From Verrucomicrobiota bacterium (GTDB lineage Bacteria > Verrucomicrobiota > Verrucomicrobiia > Limisphaerales > UBA1096), in NCBI GenBank assembly GCA_015658765.1, contig DQOE01000301.1, forward strand, positions 1-10,014: a DNA stretch of 10,014 nt, read 5' to 3'. The position numbers and the translations under genes are program-made. Every line of letters starts with the position of its first letter. Within the stretch, counting starts at the first letter, position 1. This document shows, piece after piece, positions 1 to 6,241 of this stretch. The notes beneath the pieces are model-generated. The model was not told the DNA's origin, searched no databases, and saw nothing but the letters and a program-made list of their open reading frames with translations.

Positions 1-1
1 C

Positions 2-127
2 GAGATGGCTGCGGCCGTCGCGTCCATCGCCGAGTTCCCTCCCGGTTTTTTGGCTGACTTCGAGGCCATCGGGGCCGTCGCACAGGCCGACGCGATCGAC
101 GAGGAACTTTGGGCCGCCCTCAAGTAA
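2..127 (+). CDS. C-terminal end of an unidentified protein (partial)
   Basis: Only the last 41 codons are visible; the start lies before the window. The frame is open from base 2 to a TAA at 125-127 and reads as an Ala/Glu/Asp-rich tail ending DEELWAALK. I recognise no motif. The stop is 4 nt before the ATG of the next gene, so the two are probably co-transcribed and translationally coupled. In related genomes, DUF3106 proteins often follow an ECF sigma factor and an anti-sigma-like or small regulatory protein, so this could be the tail of such a protein. That is inference from context, not from the visible residues. The other open frame here (base 3) runs straight into the next gene without a stop, but the signal peptide of that gene fixes its start downstream, so I assign this stretch to the present frame. 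Confidence 0.6.
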   Translation, partial: EMAAAVASIAEFPPGFLADFEAIGAVAQADAIDEELWAALK

Positions 128-131
128 CTTC

Positions 132-1085
132 ATGAAATTGCGAGTCACAGTCGCCCGCCTGCTCCTGCCGCCGATGTTGGCATTGGGCGCGACCGCCGGT
201 GCGCTGGCTGCCGACTCGCCGTTTGCCGTCTTCAAGAAAATCGTCTTGCTGTCCGAGTCCGAGCGCGAGGCGGCGGTGGGTAAACTCAAGATTTCCTCCG
301 AGCGCCATCGCAAACTTGTGCAGGCCAAGGTCCGCGAATACGCCGCCATGCCGGAGGCCGAGCGTGACCGCAAACTCGACGCGCTGGATTTCCGCTGGCA
401 CCTGATACCCATCATGAAAACGGCGAAGACCGACCGGGCCAAGCGGCTGGCCTCCGTGCCGGAGCGGATCCGCACCGACATCGAGCGGCGGTTGACCCGC
501 TGGGACAAGCTGGAGGCCGGCGTCCGCGCCGACCTGCTCAAGAACGAGTCGTTTTTCCGCTACCTCTCCAGCTTCGGCCGGGGCCGCCAGTCGCGCGTTG
601 CGCTGACGAATCACATGGAAAAAATGCCGACTCGCCTGCGCGAGGGGCTCGAGGGGCGCATCACGACCTGGCGTGAAAAATCGAAACCGGATCGCCGCCG
701 GATGACCCGCCAGTTTCACCAGTTTTTCGACATGCCGGTTGCCGAGCAGGAACGCGCCCTGAGCCACCTGTCGAGCCGGGAGCGGGCGCGAATGGAGGCC
801 AGCCTTGCGCAGTTCAAGGCCTTGTCCCGCGTCCAGCGCGAGTTGGTCATCCAGTCGTTTGAGAAGCTGGCCAACATGTCGCAGGGTGAGCGTGCCGGTT
901 TCTTCCGCAACACCGAGCGGTGGAACGACATGAACGAGGGCGAGCGCAAAAAGTGGCGGACACTCGTGACGCAGATGCCGCCGTTGCCGCCGGGCTTCGG
1001 GAAACAGGCCGCGCCCCCGCTGCCGCCCGGCTTGGTGGATGAAACCACGCCCTGTCAAACCGTGGTCACCAACACCATTCGCTGA
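132..1085 (+). CDS. Exported DUF3106-like helical-repeat protein
   Basis: This is a 317-residue protein of unknown function. The N terminus is a typical Sec signal peptide: basic MKLR, hydrophobic core at about residues 8-24, and likely cleavage after the ALAA at 24-27. The mature protein is almost entirely charged helix, built from loose repeats pairing an aromatic or leucine step with 'M/L-x-x-x-E-R', for example AAMPEAERDR near 71-80, FFDMPVAEQER near 198-208, LSSRERARM near 213-221, LANMSQGER near 246-254 and WNDMNEGERKKW near 264-275. This Trp/Met-Pro-x-x-Glu-Arg style is typical of DUF3106 proteins, which are exported and uncharacterised. The C terminus carries two PPLPPG motifs (283-288, 295-300). 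The ATG at 132 is chosen because the signal peptide starts there; it lacks a Shine-Dalgarno sequence. It lies between an unknown gene and lgt in a tight + strand operon. An envelope role is plausible but unproven. Confidence 0.8.
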   Translation: MKLRVTVARLLLPPMLALGATAGALAADSPFAVFKKIVLLSESEREAAVGKLKISSERHRKLVQAKVREYAAMPEAERDRKLDALDFRWHLIPIMKTAKTDRAKRLASVPERIRTDIERRLTRWDKLEAGVRADLLKNESFFRYLSSFGRGRQSRVALTNHMEKMPTRLREGLEGRITTWREKSKPDRRRMTRQFHQFFDMPVAEQERALSHLSSRERARMEASLAQFKALSRVQRELVIQSFEKLANMSQGERAGFFRNTERWNDMNEGERKKWRTLVTQMPPLPPGFGKQAAPPLPPGLVDETTPCQTVVTNTIR

Positions 1086-1093
1086 GCGGCGAA

Positions 1094-1921
1094 ATGGACC
1101 CCATTGCCTTCAAGATCGGCGGCTTCGCAATCTACTGGTACGGCATCCTCGTCGCCGGTGGTTTTATGGCCGGGCTTTGGACCGCCAGCCGCCGGTGCGT
1201 CCTCGACAAACTCGACGGCAAAGTCATCTCCGATCTCGGCGTGTGGATTATCATCGCCGGGATGCTTGGTGCCCGGGCAATGTACGTGCTCACTTACTGG
1301 GATGACCAATATGCCGGCGAACCGCTCTGGCAGGTGCTCGATTTTCGGCGCGGTGGGCTGGTGTTTTACGGCGGCTTCATCGGCGCGGTGCTGGCGGTGA
1401 TTCTTTACACCCGTTTCCACGGCAAGCAGCCGCTCTGGAAGATCGCCGACGCCTTTGCCCCGAGCATCCCGCTTGGCCACGCGCTGGGCCGCTTGGGCTG
1501 CCTGATGTATGGCTGCTGTTTCGGGGTTGCGTGCGACCTGCCTTGGGCTGTTCAATTCCCGGCGCACAGTCCCGCCTTTGGCGTGCATGCCGCGCTTGAC
1601 CAAGTGCCCGGCGATGCGGCTCATTCGCTGTATGTCCACCCGACACAAATCTACTCCGCGCTGCTGAACTTGGCCCTGTACGGCGGCTTGGCCTGGCTGT
1701 ATCGGCGCAAGCGGTTCGACGGGCAGGTGTTCGCCGTGTACCTCGCGGGCTACTCGGTCAACCGCTTCGTCGTCGAGTTTTTCCGGGGCGACTATTCGGT
1801 GGAGGAAATGTGGTTTGGCTGGATGAAGCCGGGTCAGCAGCTCAGCCTGTTCTTGCTGCCCATCGGCATCGCACTGATCGTGACCCTGCGCCGCCGAACC
1901 ATGGCAAAGCGGCAGGATTGA
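1094..1921 (+). CDS. lgt: Prolipoprotein diacylglyceryl transferase (Lgt)
   Basis: Lgt moves diacylglycerol from phosphatidylglycerol to the lipobox cysteine of prolipoproteins, the first step of lipoprotein maturation in the inner membrane. The 275-residue length is normal for the family. It has multiple membrane helices and the family landmarks: N-terminal YWYGILVAGG (14-23), GGLVFYGGFIG (87-97), the signature region GHALGRLGC...GCCFG (128-144), HPTQIY (182-187), and NRFVVEFFRGD (223-233), which supplies the conserved Arg and Glu (R224, E228). Compared with the E. coli enzyme, the His of the HGG motif is Tyr (Y92) and the signature Asn after GRxG is Cys (C136). From memory, this Cys-type signature is found in many non-proteobacterial and deltaproteobacterial Lgts, so I do not read it as inactivating. 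The ATG is 8 nt after the previous stop. Downstream, the LysM protein at 5441 is a likely substrate. Confidence 0.96.
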   Translation: MDPIAFKIGGFAIYWYGILVAGGFMAGLWTASRRCVLDKLDGKVISDLGVWIIIAGMLGARAMYVLTYWDDQYAGEPLWQVLDFRRGGLVFYGGFIGAVLAVILYTRFHGKQPLWKIADAFAPSIPLGHALGRLGCLMYGCCFGVACDLPWAVQFPAHSPAFGVHAALDQVPGDAAHSLYVHPTQIYSALLNLALYGGLAWLYRRKRFDGQVFAVYLAGYSVNRFVVEFFRGDYSVEEMWFGWMKPGQQLSLFLLPIGIALIVTLRRRTMAKRQD

Positions 1922-1937
1922 GCTGGACTTTCTCAAC

Positions 1938-2666
1938 ATGAAAACAATGACTCGATTCGTTTTTGGGCTGGCCTTGGCCGGTGCACTCACGGCCCAGGCC
2001 GCCGACAAGATTAAGACGGCCAAGGGCGACTTGGAGGTGCACCCGGTCAGGCACGGCACGGTGGTGTTCAAGTGGAACGGCAAGACGGTGTTTGTCGACC
2101 CGGTCGGCGGTGCGGCGCCGTTCAAGCCGTACGGCGTGCCGGATCTCGTGCTGGTGACCGACATTCACGGTGACCATTTCAACAAGGGCACCCTCGAGGC
2201 GATCGTGAAGGACAAGACGGTCGTCATCACGCCCGAGGCGGTGGCCGCGCTCGCGCCGGAGGGGTTGAAAAAACGCATCACCACCCTGGCCAACGGCAAG
2301 TCGGTGGAGAAACTCGGCGTGAAGATCGAGGCGGTGCCGATGTACAACCTGACGGCAGCGCGGCTGCGGTTTCACAACAAGGGACGCGGCAACGGCTACG
2401 TGATGACCTTCGGCGGCAAACGGGTGTACGTGAGCGGCGACACGGAGGACATCCCGGAGATGCGCGCGCTGAAGAACATCGACGCGGCGTTTGTCTGCAT
2501 GAACCTGCCGTACACGATGACGCCGGAGCAGGCCGCCGACGCGGTGCGGGAGTTCAAGCCGAAGGTTGTGTACCCGTACCACTACCGGGGCAGCGACACG
2601 GCCCAGTTCAAGAAAATGGTCGGCGATGCCTCGGAAGTGCGATTGCGGGATTGGTATAAAAATTAA
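1938..2666 (+). CDS. Exported metallo-beta-lactamase-fold hydrolase
   Basis: This 242-residue protein has a Sec signal peptide (MKTMTRF, hydrophobic core, AQAAD cleavage region near 19-23), so it should act in the periplasm or outside the cell. The MBL-fold metal motif is DIHGDHFN (75-82); H77, D79 and H80 match the HxHxDH signature, but the first His is Asp (D75). Further metal ligands are likely D168 in SGDTE (166-170) and H216 in YPYHYRG (212-218). PMYN (134-137) sits where the middle metal-site loop is expected. The arrangement resembles the UlaG-like Lactamase_B_3/Lactamase_B_2 groups, small single-domain Zn or Mn hydrolases whose substrates are mostly unknown. It follows lgt by 16 nt and is probably the last gene of the operon, since a hairpin terminator overlaps its stop codon. 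Family assignment is good; no substrate can be named. Confidence 0.88.
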   Translation: MKTMTRFVFGLALAGALTAQAADKIKTAKGDLEVHPVRHGTVVFKWNGKTVFVDPVGGAAPFKPYGVPDLVLVTDIHGDHFNKGTLEAIVKDKTVVITPEAVAALAPEGLKKRITTLANGKSVEKLGVKIEAVPMYNLTAARLRFHNKGRGNGYVMTFGGKRVYVSGDTEDIPEMRALKNIDAAFVCMNLPYTMTPEQAADAVREFKPKVVYPYHYRGSDTAQFKKMVGDASEVRLRDWYKN

Positions 2667-2688
2667 CGCCTGGCCGAGCGTTAGTTTT
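2659..2688. terminator. Bidirectional hairpin terminator between the MBL gene and ftsK
   Basis: The arms 2659-2669 and 2678-2688 can form 11 pairs around an 8-nt loop. The core TAACGC/GCGTTA is perfect, followed by one U-G wobble and an A-tract opposite a T-tract. Read on the + strand, the stem ends in GTTTT. Read on the - strand, it is followed by ATTTTTATA, the stronger of the two tails. The two convergent genes end inside the stem: the TAA at 2664-2666 and the ftsK stop (TAA on the - strand, 2681-2683) are the mirror-image halves of the same inverted repeat. The position and A/T-flanked stem fit a shared intrinsic terminator; strength is unmeasured. Confidence 0.6.
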
Positions 2689-5287
2689 CGATGTCGAAGA
2701 GGATTTCGCGGGGTTCGGCGCCACGGCTGGGGCCGACGAGGCCGCGATCCTCGATTTCGTCCATAATGCGGGCGGCGCGGGTGTAGCCCAGGCGCAGGCG
2801 GCGCTGCATGAGTGAGACGCTGGCCTTTTGCTCGACGCGGATGACCTCGATGCATTGCTGGATGAGATCTTCGTCCTCGTCGATGCCGCCGCCGTTGCCG
2901 CCGTTGCCGGGGGCTGGGGCTTCGAGTTGGCGCTCCATGTCCTTGTCGTAGCTTGGCTTGGCCTGGTTGTTGACAATCTCGACGATGCGGTTGATTTCAT
3001 CGTCGGTGACGAGGCAGCCCTGGGCGCGTCTGAGGTTGGAGGTGCCGGGCGGCAGGAAGAGCATGTCGCCTTTGCCAAGCAGCTTGTCGGCGCCCATGCC
3101 GTCGAGAATGGTGCGGGAGTCCACCTTGGCGGCGACCTGAAACGCGATCCGGGCGGGAATGTTGGCCTTGATGACGCCGGTAATGACATCGACGCTGGGC
3201 CGTTGTGTCGCGACGATGCAGTGGATGCCGGCAGCTCGTGCCATCTGCGTGATGCGTGCGATGGAGTTTTCCACATCGTTCTTGGCCATCAACATCAGGT
3301 CGGCCAACTCGTCGATGATGACGACGATGTAGCTGAGCGTTTCCGGAATCTCGATTTCCTCATCGCGGGGGACGCTGACCTCCTGGTCCATCTCGACGGC
3401 GAAGCCTTCACCCTCGTCGAGCGGCAACTCGGGCTGGTCCGTCTTCTTCGGTTTCTTTTTGGAGCGCGAGTTGAAGCCGGCGATATTGCGGGCACCGACT
3501 TTGGCAAAAATCTGGTAGCGCTTTTCCATCTCGTTGACGACCCACTTGAGCGCGAGGGTGACTTTTTTTGGATCGTGCACCACGGGGGCGGCGAGGTGGG
3601 GGAGGCCGTTGTAAATCTGCAACTCGACGACTTTCGGGTCGATCATCACGAAGCGCAGTTCCTCCGGCGAAAAACGGAAGAGCAGTGAGGCAACGATGGA
3701 GTTGATACAGACCGACTTGCCCGAGCCGGTGGCACCGGCGATGAGCAGGTGGGGCATCTCGGACAGGTCGGCGACGATCGGCTTGCCGTAGACGTCCTTG
3801 CCGAGTGCAAGCGGAATCTTGGCCTTGGATTTTTTCCACTCGGGCGAGTCGATGATGTCGCGGAAGAGCACCTTGGTCTTGATGCGGTTCGGCACCTCGA
3901 TGCCGACGGAGCTGCGGCCGGGGACGGGGGCGAGGATGTTGATGTGCTCGGCCTTGATGGCGGCGGAGATGTTGTTGGCCAGGGCGGAGATGCGCTCGAG
4001 CCGGACGCCGGGCGCGGGGTGCAACTCGTAGCGGGTGATGGTCGGCCCCTTGGTGATGTCGCCCTCGGTGACGTCGATATTAAACTGCTTCAGCGTGTCC
4101 TTGAGCAGGCGTGCGTTGGAGAGAAGTTGCTCGCGGGTCTCGGTGGGGACGGTGGCGGGCTCGGGCTCGTCGAGTAACATCGACTTGGGCAGCTTGTAGC
4201 CCATGACCTTGGGCGTCTTGGCGACGGAGGTTGGCCCCTTGGGCTTGGCCAGGCGCCGGGGCAGCTTGGGCTTGGCCGGTGCGTCCGGTTCCGGCGGGTC
4301 GTCCGGCTTGGTGTCGCTGTCTGTTGGGTCGTCCACTTGGCCAAGGATGTCATCGGTGCTGGCGGCCTTGTGATCGGTGGGCCCGCTTGGTTCGTCCGGT
4401 TTTTCGGGCTTGGCCTCTGCGTCGGGTTCATCGGCGGAAGCCTTGACCTCTTCAGCAGTAATCACCGCGCCCATCTCGACTTCATCCGGATCCTGTTCGG
4501 CCTCATCTGTGGTCTTGTTCCGTTGTTCCGCATCCAGCACGCTCAGGTCGCGAACGGTCGGCTTGGGCACCGGCTTGAGATCGGCACCGAGCCCCTGGTC
4601 GGCCTCAAGTTCCTCAGTGGTCTGCTCGATTTCCTGCTCGATGGCTTTCTTCTGTTTTTGCAGGTCACGCTCAAGCCGCCTGGTCTTGCGCTTGATTGAT
4701 TTTTGGTATGGCTCGCCCGCGGCCAAGCCGGTTTGCTCACGGCGGTCACGCCAATTTTCCCACGCGTCCACCGCCCAGTGCCAAATCTCGACCGGCTGGA
4801 GGTTGGTCAGGAAATAGAGGCTGGCGAGGATAAATGCGGTGTGGATGATGATCGCGCCCGCAGTGCCGAAGGTGTGAAAAACCGGGTAAATGATGGATTG
4901 GGCAATGACGCCGCCGAGTTGGAATCCGTCCGCCCAGAATGCGAGGCCGAAGTTTTCGTCCAGTTCCTGCAGCAGCCCCATCAGGCCGAGCAGGTAAACC
5001 ACTGCGGCGACCGGTTCCTTCCACGATTGGCGGAGGTGGATGAAGAACGGGTGGAGAAAAGCGGCTCCAAAGAACAGCAGCAGCAGCGGCACCATGTAGG
5101 CCGCGAAGCCGATGGCCATGAACGAAATCCAAGACAGGTAGGCTCCGACCGGCCCGATCATGTTTTGGTAACTGTCGGCTGAGTCGCCAGAGTTGAGAGG
5201 GGGATCCGTCGGGTCGTAGCTGAGTAGTGACAGGACGAAAAGGACAGAAACGGCGATCATCAGGATGCCGATCCATCCAAGATCCAT
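2681..5287 (-). CDS. ftsK: DNA translocase FtsK/SpoIIIE
   Basis: This is the septum-anchored ATPase that pumps chromosomal DNA during division. From the ATG at 5287 it has 868 residues, a usual length. The N-terminal membrane domain has about four helices (near 5-22, 45-75, 92-105, 125-160). A charged stretch, partly coiled coil (about 195-230), leads into an acidic, proline-rich linker to about 370. The alpha domain spans about 385-470. The RecA-like motor has Walker A GATGSGKS (518-525), Walker B VVIIDELADLM (655-665) and ATQRPSVDVITG (693-704). An acidic loop of about 45 residues (606-650) sits between the Walker motifs. The C-terminal gamma winged helix (about 804-868) reads LGYTRAARIMDEIEDRGLVG, closer to SpoIIIE than to E. 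coli FtsK. The frame stays open to 6079, but that part overlaps the LysM gene and is a shadow. A GTG at 5332 would add 15 basic residues and is a real alternative start. Confidence 0.96.
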   Translation of the reverse strand: MDLGWIGILMIAVSVLFVLSLLSYDPTDPPLNSGDSADSYQNMIGPVGAYLSWISFMAIGFAAYMVPLLLLFFGAAFLHPFFIHLRQSWKEPVAAVVYLLGLMGLLQELDENFGLAFWADGFQLGGVIAQSIIYPVFHTFGTAGAIIIHTAFILASLYFLTNLQPVEIWHWAVDAWENWRDRREQTGLAAGEPYQKSIKRKTRRLERDLQKQKKAIEQEIEQTTEELEADQGLGADLKPVPKPTVRDLSVLDAEQRNKTTDEAEQDPDEVEMGAVITAEEVKASADEPDAEAKPEKPDEPSGPTDHKAASTDDILGQVDDPTDSDTKPDDPPEPDAPAKPKLPRRLAKPKGPTSVAKTPKVMGYKLPKSMLLDEPEPATVPTETREQLLSNARLLKDTLKQFNIDVTEGDITKGPTITRYELHPAPGVRLERISALANNISAAIKAEHINILAPVPGRSSVGIEVPNRIKTKVLFRDIIDSPEWKKSKAKIPLALGKDVYGKPIVADLSEMPHLLIAGATGSGKSVCINSIVASLLFRFSPEELRFVMIDPKVVELQIYNGLPHLAAPVVHDPKKVTLALKWVVNEMEKRYQIFAKVGARNIAGFNSRSKKKPKKTDQPELPLDEGEGFAVEMDQEVSVPRDEEIEIPETLSYIVVIIDELADLMLMAKNDVENSIARITQMARAAGIHCIVATQRPSVDVITGVIKANIPARIAFQVAAKVDSRTILDGMGADKLLGKGDMLFLPPGTSNLRRAQGCLVTDDEINRIVEIVNNQAKPSYDKDMERQLEAPAPGNGGNGGGIDEDEDLIQQCIEVIRVEQKASVSLMQRRLRLGYTRAARIMDEIEDRGLVGPSRGAEPREILFDIEN

Positions 5288-5440
5288 CGGGGGCTGGGCG
5301 TTGGTTGCTGCCTTACTCTCCTTGCGCGGCACGGGCTGGAGTGTAGGGGCTGCGACGCCGAAGAAAAAGCGCGGATTGGCGATTTGTCGCCAGCGCGAAC
5401 TTGGGTTGCTTTGGGGGTGGTTCCTGTTTAGTTTCCGCCC
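5288..5440. promoter_or_regulatory. Divergent intergenic region between ftsK and the LysM operon
   Basis: These 153 bp must hold promoters for both directions, because ftsK and the LysM gene diverge from it. No strong consensus promoter is visible. For ftsK, TACACT (- strand, 5345-5340) is the best -10-like hexamer, with only a T-rich stretch upstream; it would place the transcript start next to the alternative GTG at 5332. For the LysM gene, TTGCTT (5406-5411) and TTTAGT (5427-5432) are weak -35 and -10 candidates with a short 15-nt spacer. An inverted repeat at 5377-5392 lies between the two. AAGGAG occurs at 5323-5318 on the - strand, but about 30 nt before the ftsK ATG, too far to act as its ribosome binding site. 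Confidence 0.5.
5377..5392. repeat. Inverted repeat TGGCGA-N4-TCGCCA, possible operator
   Basis: Two perfect 6-bp arms flank the spacer TTTG. A second pair of GCGC tetramers (5369-5372 and 5393-5396) lies just outside, offset by four bases on one side, so a bulged extension of the hairpin is possible. It sits about 49 bp before the LysM gene start and 90 bp before the ftsK ATG, in the only divergent promoter region of the window. This is where a dimeric repressor site would be expected, but no regulator is identified. Confidence 0.35.
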
Positions 5441-6232
5441 ATGAAGTTCTGGTTCGGCCTTGGGCGGACGATGACGCTGGCGATGTTGGCGGCCTTGGTG
5501 GTGGGTTGTGAACCAACGAGCGGGAGCGGTTCCCGAATGGAGGACGACGCTGATTTTGTGCGTGGGAAAAGCCGCCTGGCCCGCAAGGACGTTGACGGCG
5601 CGGTTCTCTCCTTCCGCAAGGCGCTCGCCAACAATCCGGGCAACGCCGCCGCTCATTTCGAGCTGGGGCTGATTTTTTACGAGCCCAGCAACGAAAAAAC
5701 CAACTACGTCTCGGCCTGCTACCATTTCCAGCGGCATCTTGAGTTGCAACAGGACTCCAGCCACGCCGGCAACATCAAGGGCTTCATCAAGGTCTGCAAA
5801 AAGGAGATAGCCAAGGACATCGCCATGGCGCCCATCCCGCCTTCGGAGATCAACGCCATCCACACGCTGCGCACGCAGTTGGCCAAGGCCAACAGCGAAA
5901 AAAGCCACCTCAAGAGCCAGGTCGAGGCCATGCGCGGCCGGTTGCAGCAAGCCGGCAGCACCGTGCCGGAGGTCGCCGTGGCGGCCGGCAGTTCGCCGCC
6001 TTCCGTGAACCCCCGCGCCAACCCGCGCGTGGCCCCGAGGCCCAATTACGGAGTCCGATCCAGCCAGACCCGGACTCACACGCTCAAGGTGGGCGAGAAC
6101 CTCTACAGCCTGGCCCGGAGCTACGGCGTCCCGTTCTCAGCCTTGAAGGCGGCCAACCCGCGCCTGATGCGCAACTCTCGCGACCTCAAGCCGGGCGTCA
6201 CCGTTTACATCCCGGCCAAGCGCACCCCGTAA
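5441..6232 (+). CDS. LysM-domain lipoprotein with TPR-like repeat
   Basis: This is a 263-residue predicted lipoprotein. The signal peptide ends in the lipobox VVGC with C23 as the acylated cysteine, so Lgt encoded at 1094 should modify it. Residues about 36-105 look like TPR helices (ALSFRKALANNPGNAAAHFELG near 54-76), followed by a charged, probably coiled-coil segment (136-171) and a Pro/Ala/Arg-rich linker (184-203). The C terminus is a single LysM domain (213-258: HTLKVGENLYSLARSYGV, then LKAANP and LKPGVTVYIP). LysM binds N-acetylglucosamine-containing glycans, so the protein probably bridges membrane lipid and peptidoglycan. A second in-frame ATG at codon 11 also leaves a usable signal peptide; I keep the first because it gives a normal basic N-region. 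No Shine-Dalgarno sequence is visible. It is the first gene of the operon leading to the ABC exporter. Family assignment is strong; the exact role is unknown. Confidence 0.88.
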   Translation: MKFWFGLGRTMTLAMLAALVVGCEPTSGSGSRMEDDADFVRGKSRLARKDVDGAVLSFRKALANNPGNAAAHFELGLIFYEPSNEKTNYVSACYHFQRHLELQQDSSHAGNIKGFIKVCKKEIAKDIAMAPIPPSEINAIHTLRTQLAKANSEKSHLKSQVEAMRGRLQQAGSTVPEVAVAAGSSPPSVNPRANPRVAPRPNYGVRSSQTRTHTLKVGENLYSLARSYGVPFSALKAANPRLMRNSRDLKPGVTVYIPAKRTP

Positions 6233-6241
6233 TCCATCGCC

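Noticed and set aside
1055..2164. A long - strand frame antisense to lgt and the MBL gene.
   Set aside because: It is Arg/His/Pro-rich with no motif, and it lies opposite two genes with clear family motifs.
2828..3688. A 286-codon + strand frame antisense to ftsK, rich in Asp, Val and Leu.
   Set aside because: It is antisense to the motor domain, which has exact Walker motifs. The periodic Asp/Val content is what the complement of this coding strand produces.
4240..4300. A cluster of TTGGGCTTGGCC-like repeats in the ftsK linker region, considered as a short tandem repeat.
   Set aside because: It encodes the low-complexity Pro/Lys/Ala linker (KPKLP, AKPKGP), so repeated codons explain most of it. 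It may still contribute to the TTGGCC enrichment and was not counted as full palindromes.
5288..6079. The ftsK reading frame stays open 264 codons upstream of the ATG at 5287, giving a possible 1132-residue protein.
   Set aside because: The extension lies antisense to the LysM lipoprotein gene, which has a lipobox, TPR-like and LysM motifs. The extension itself has no FtsK features, and membrane helices begin right after the 5287 ATG.
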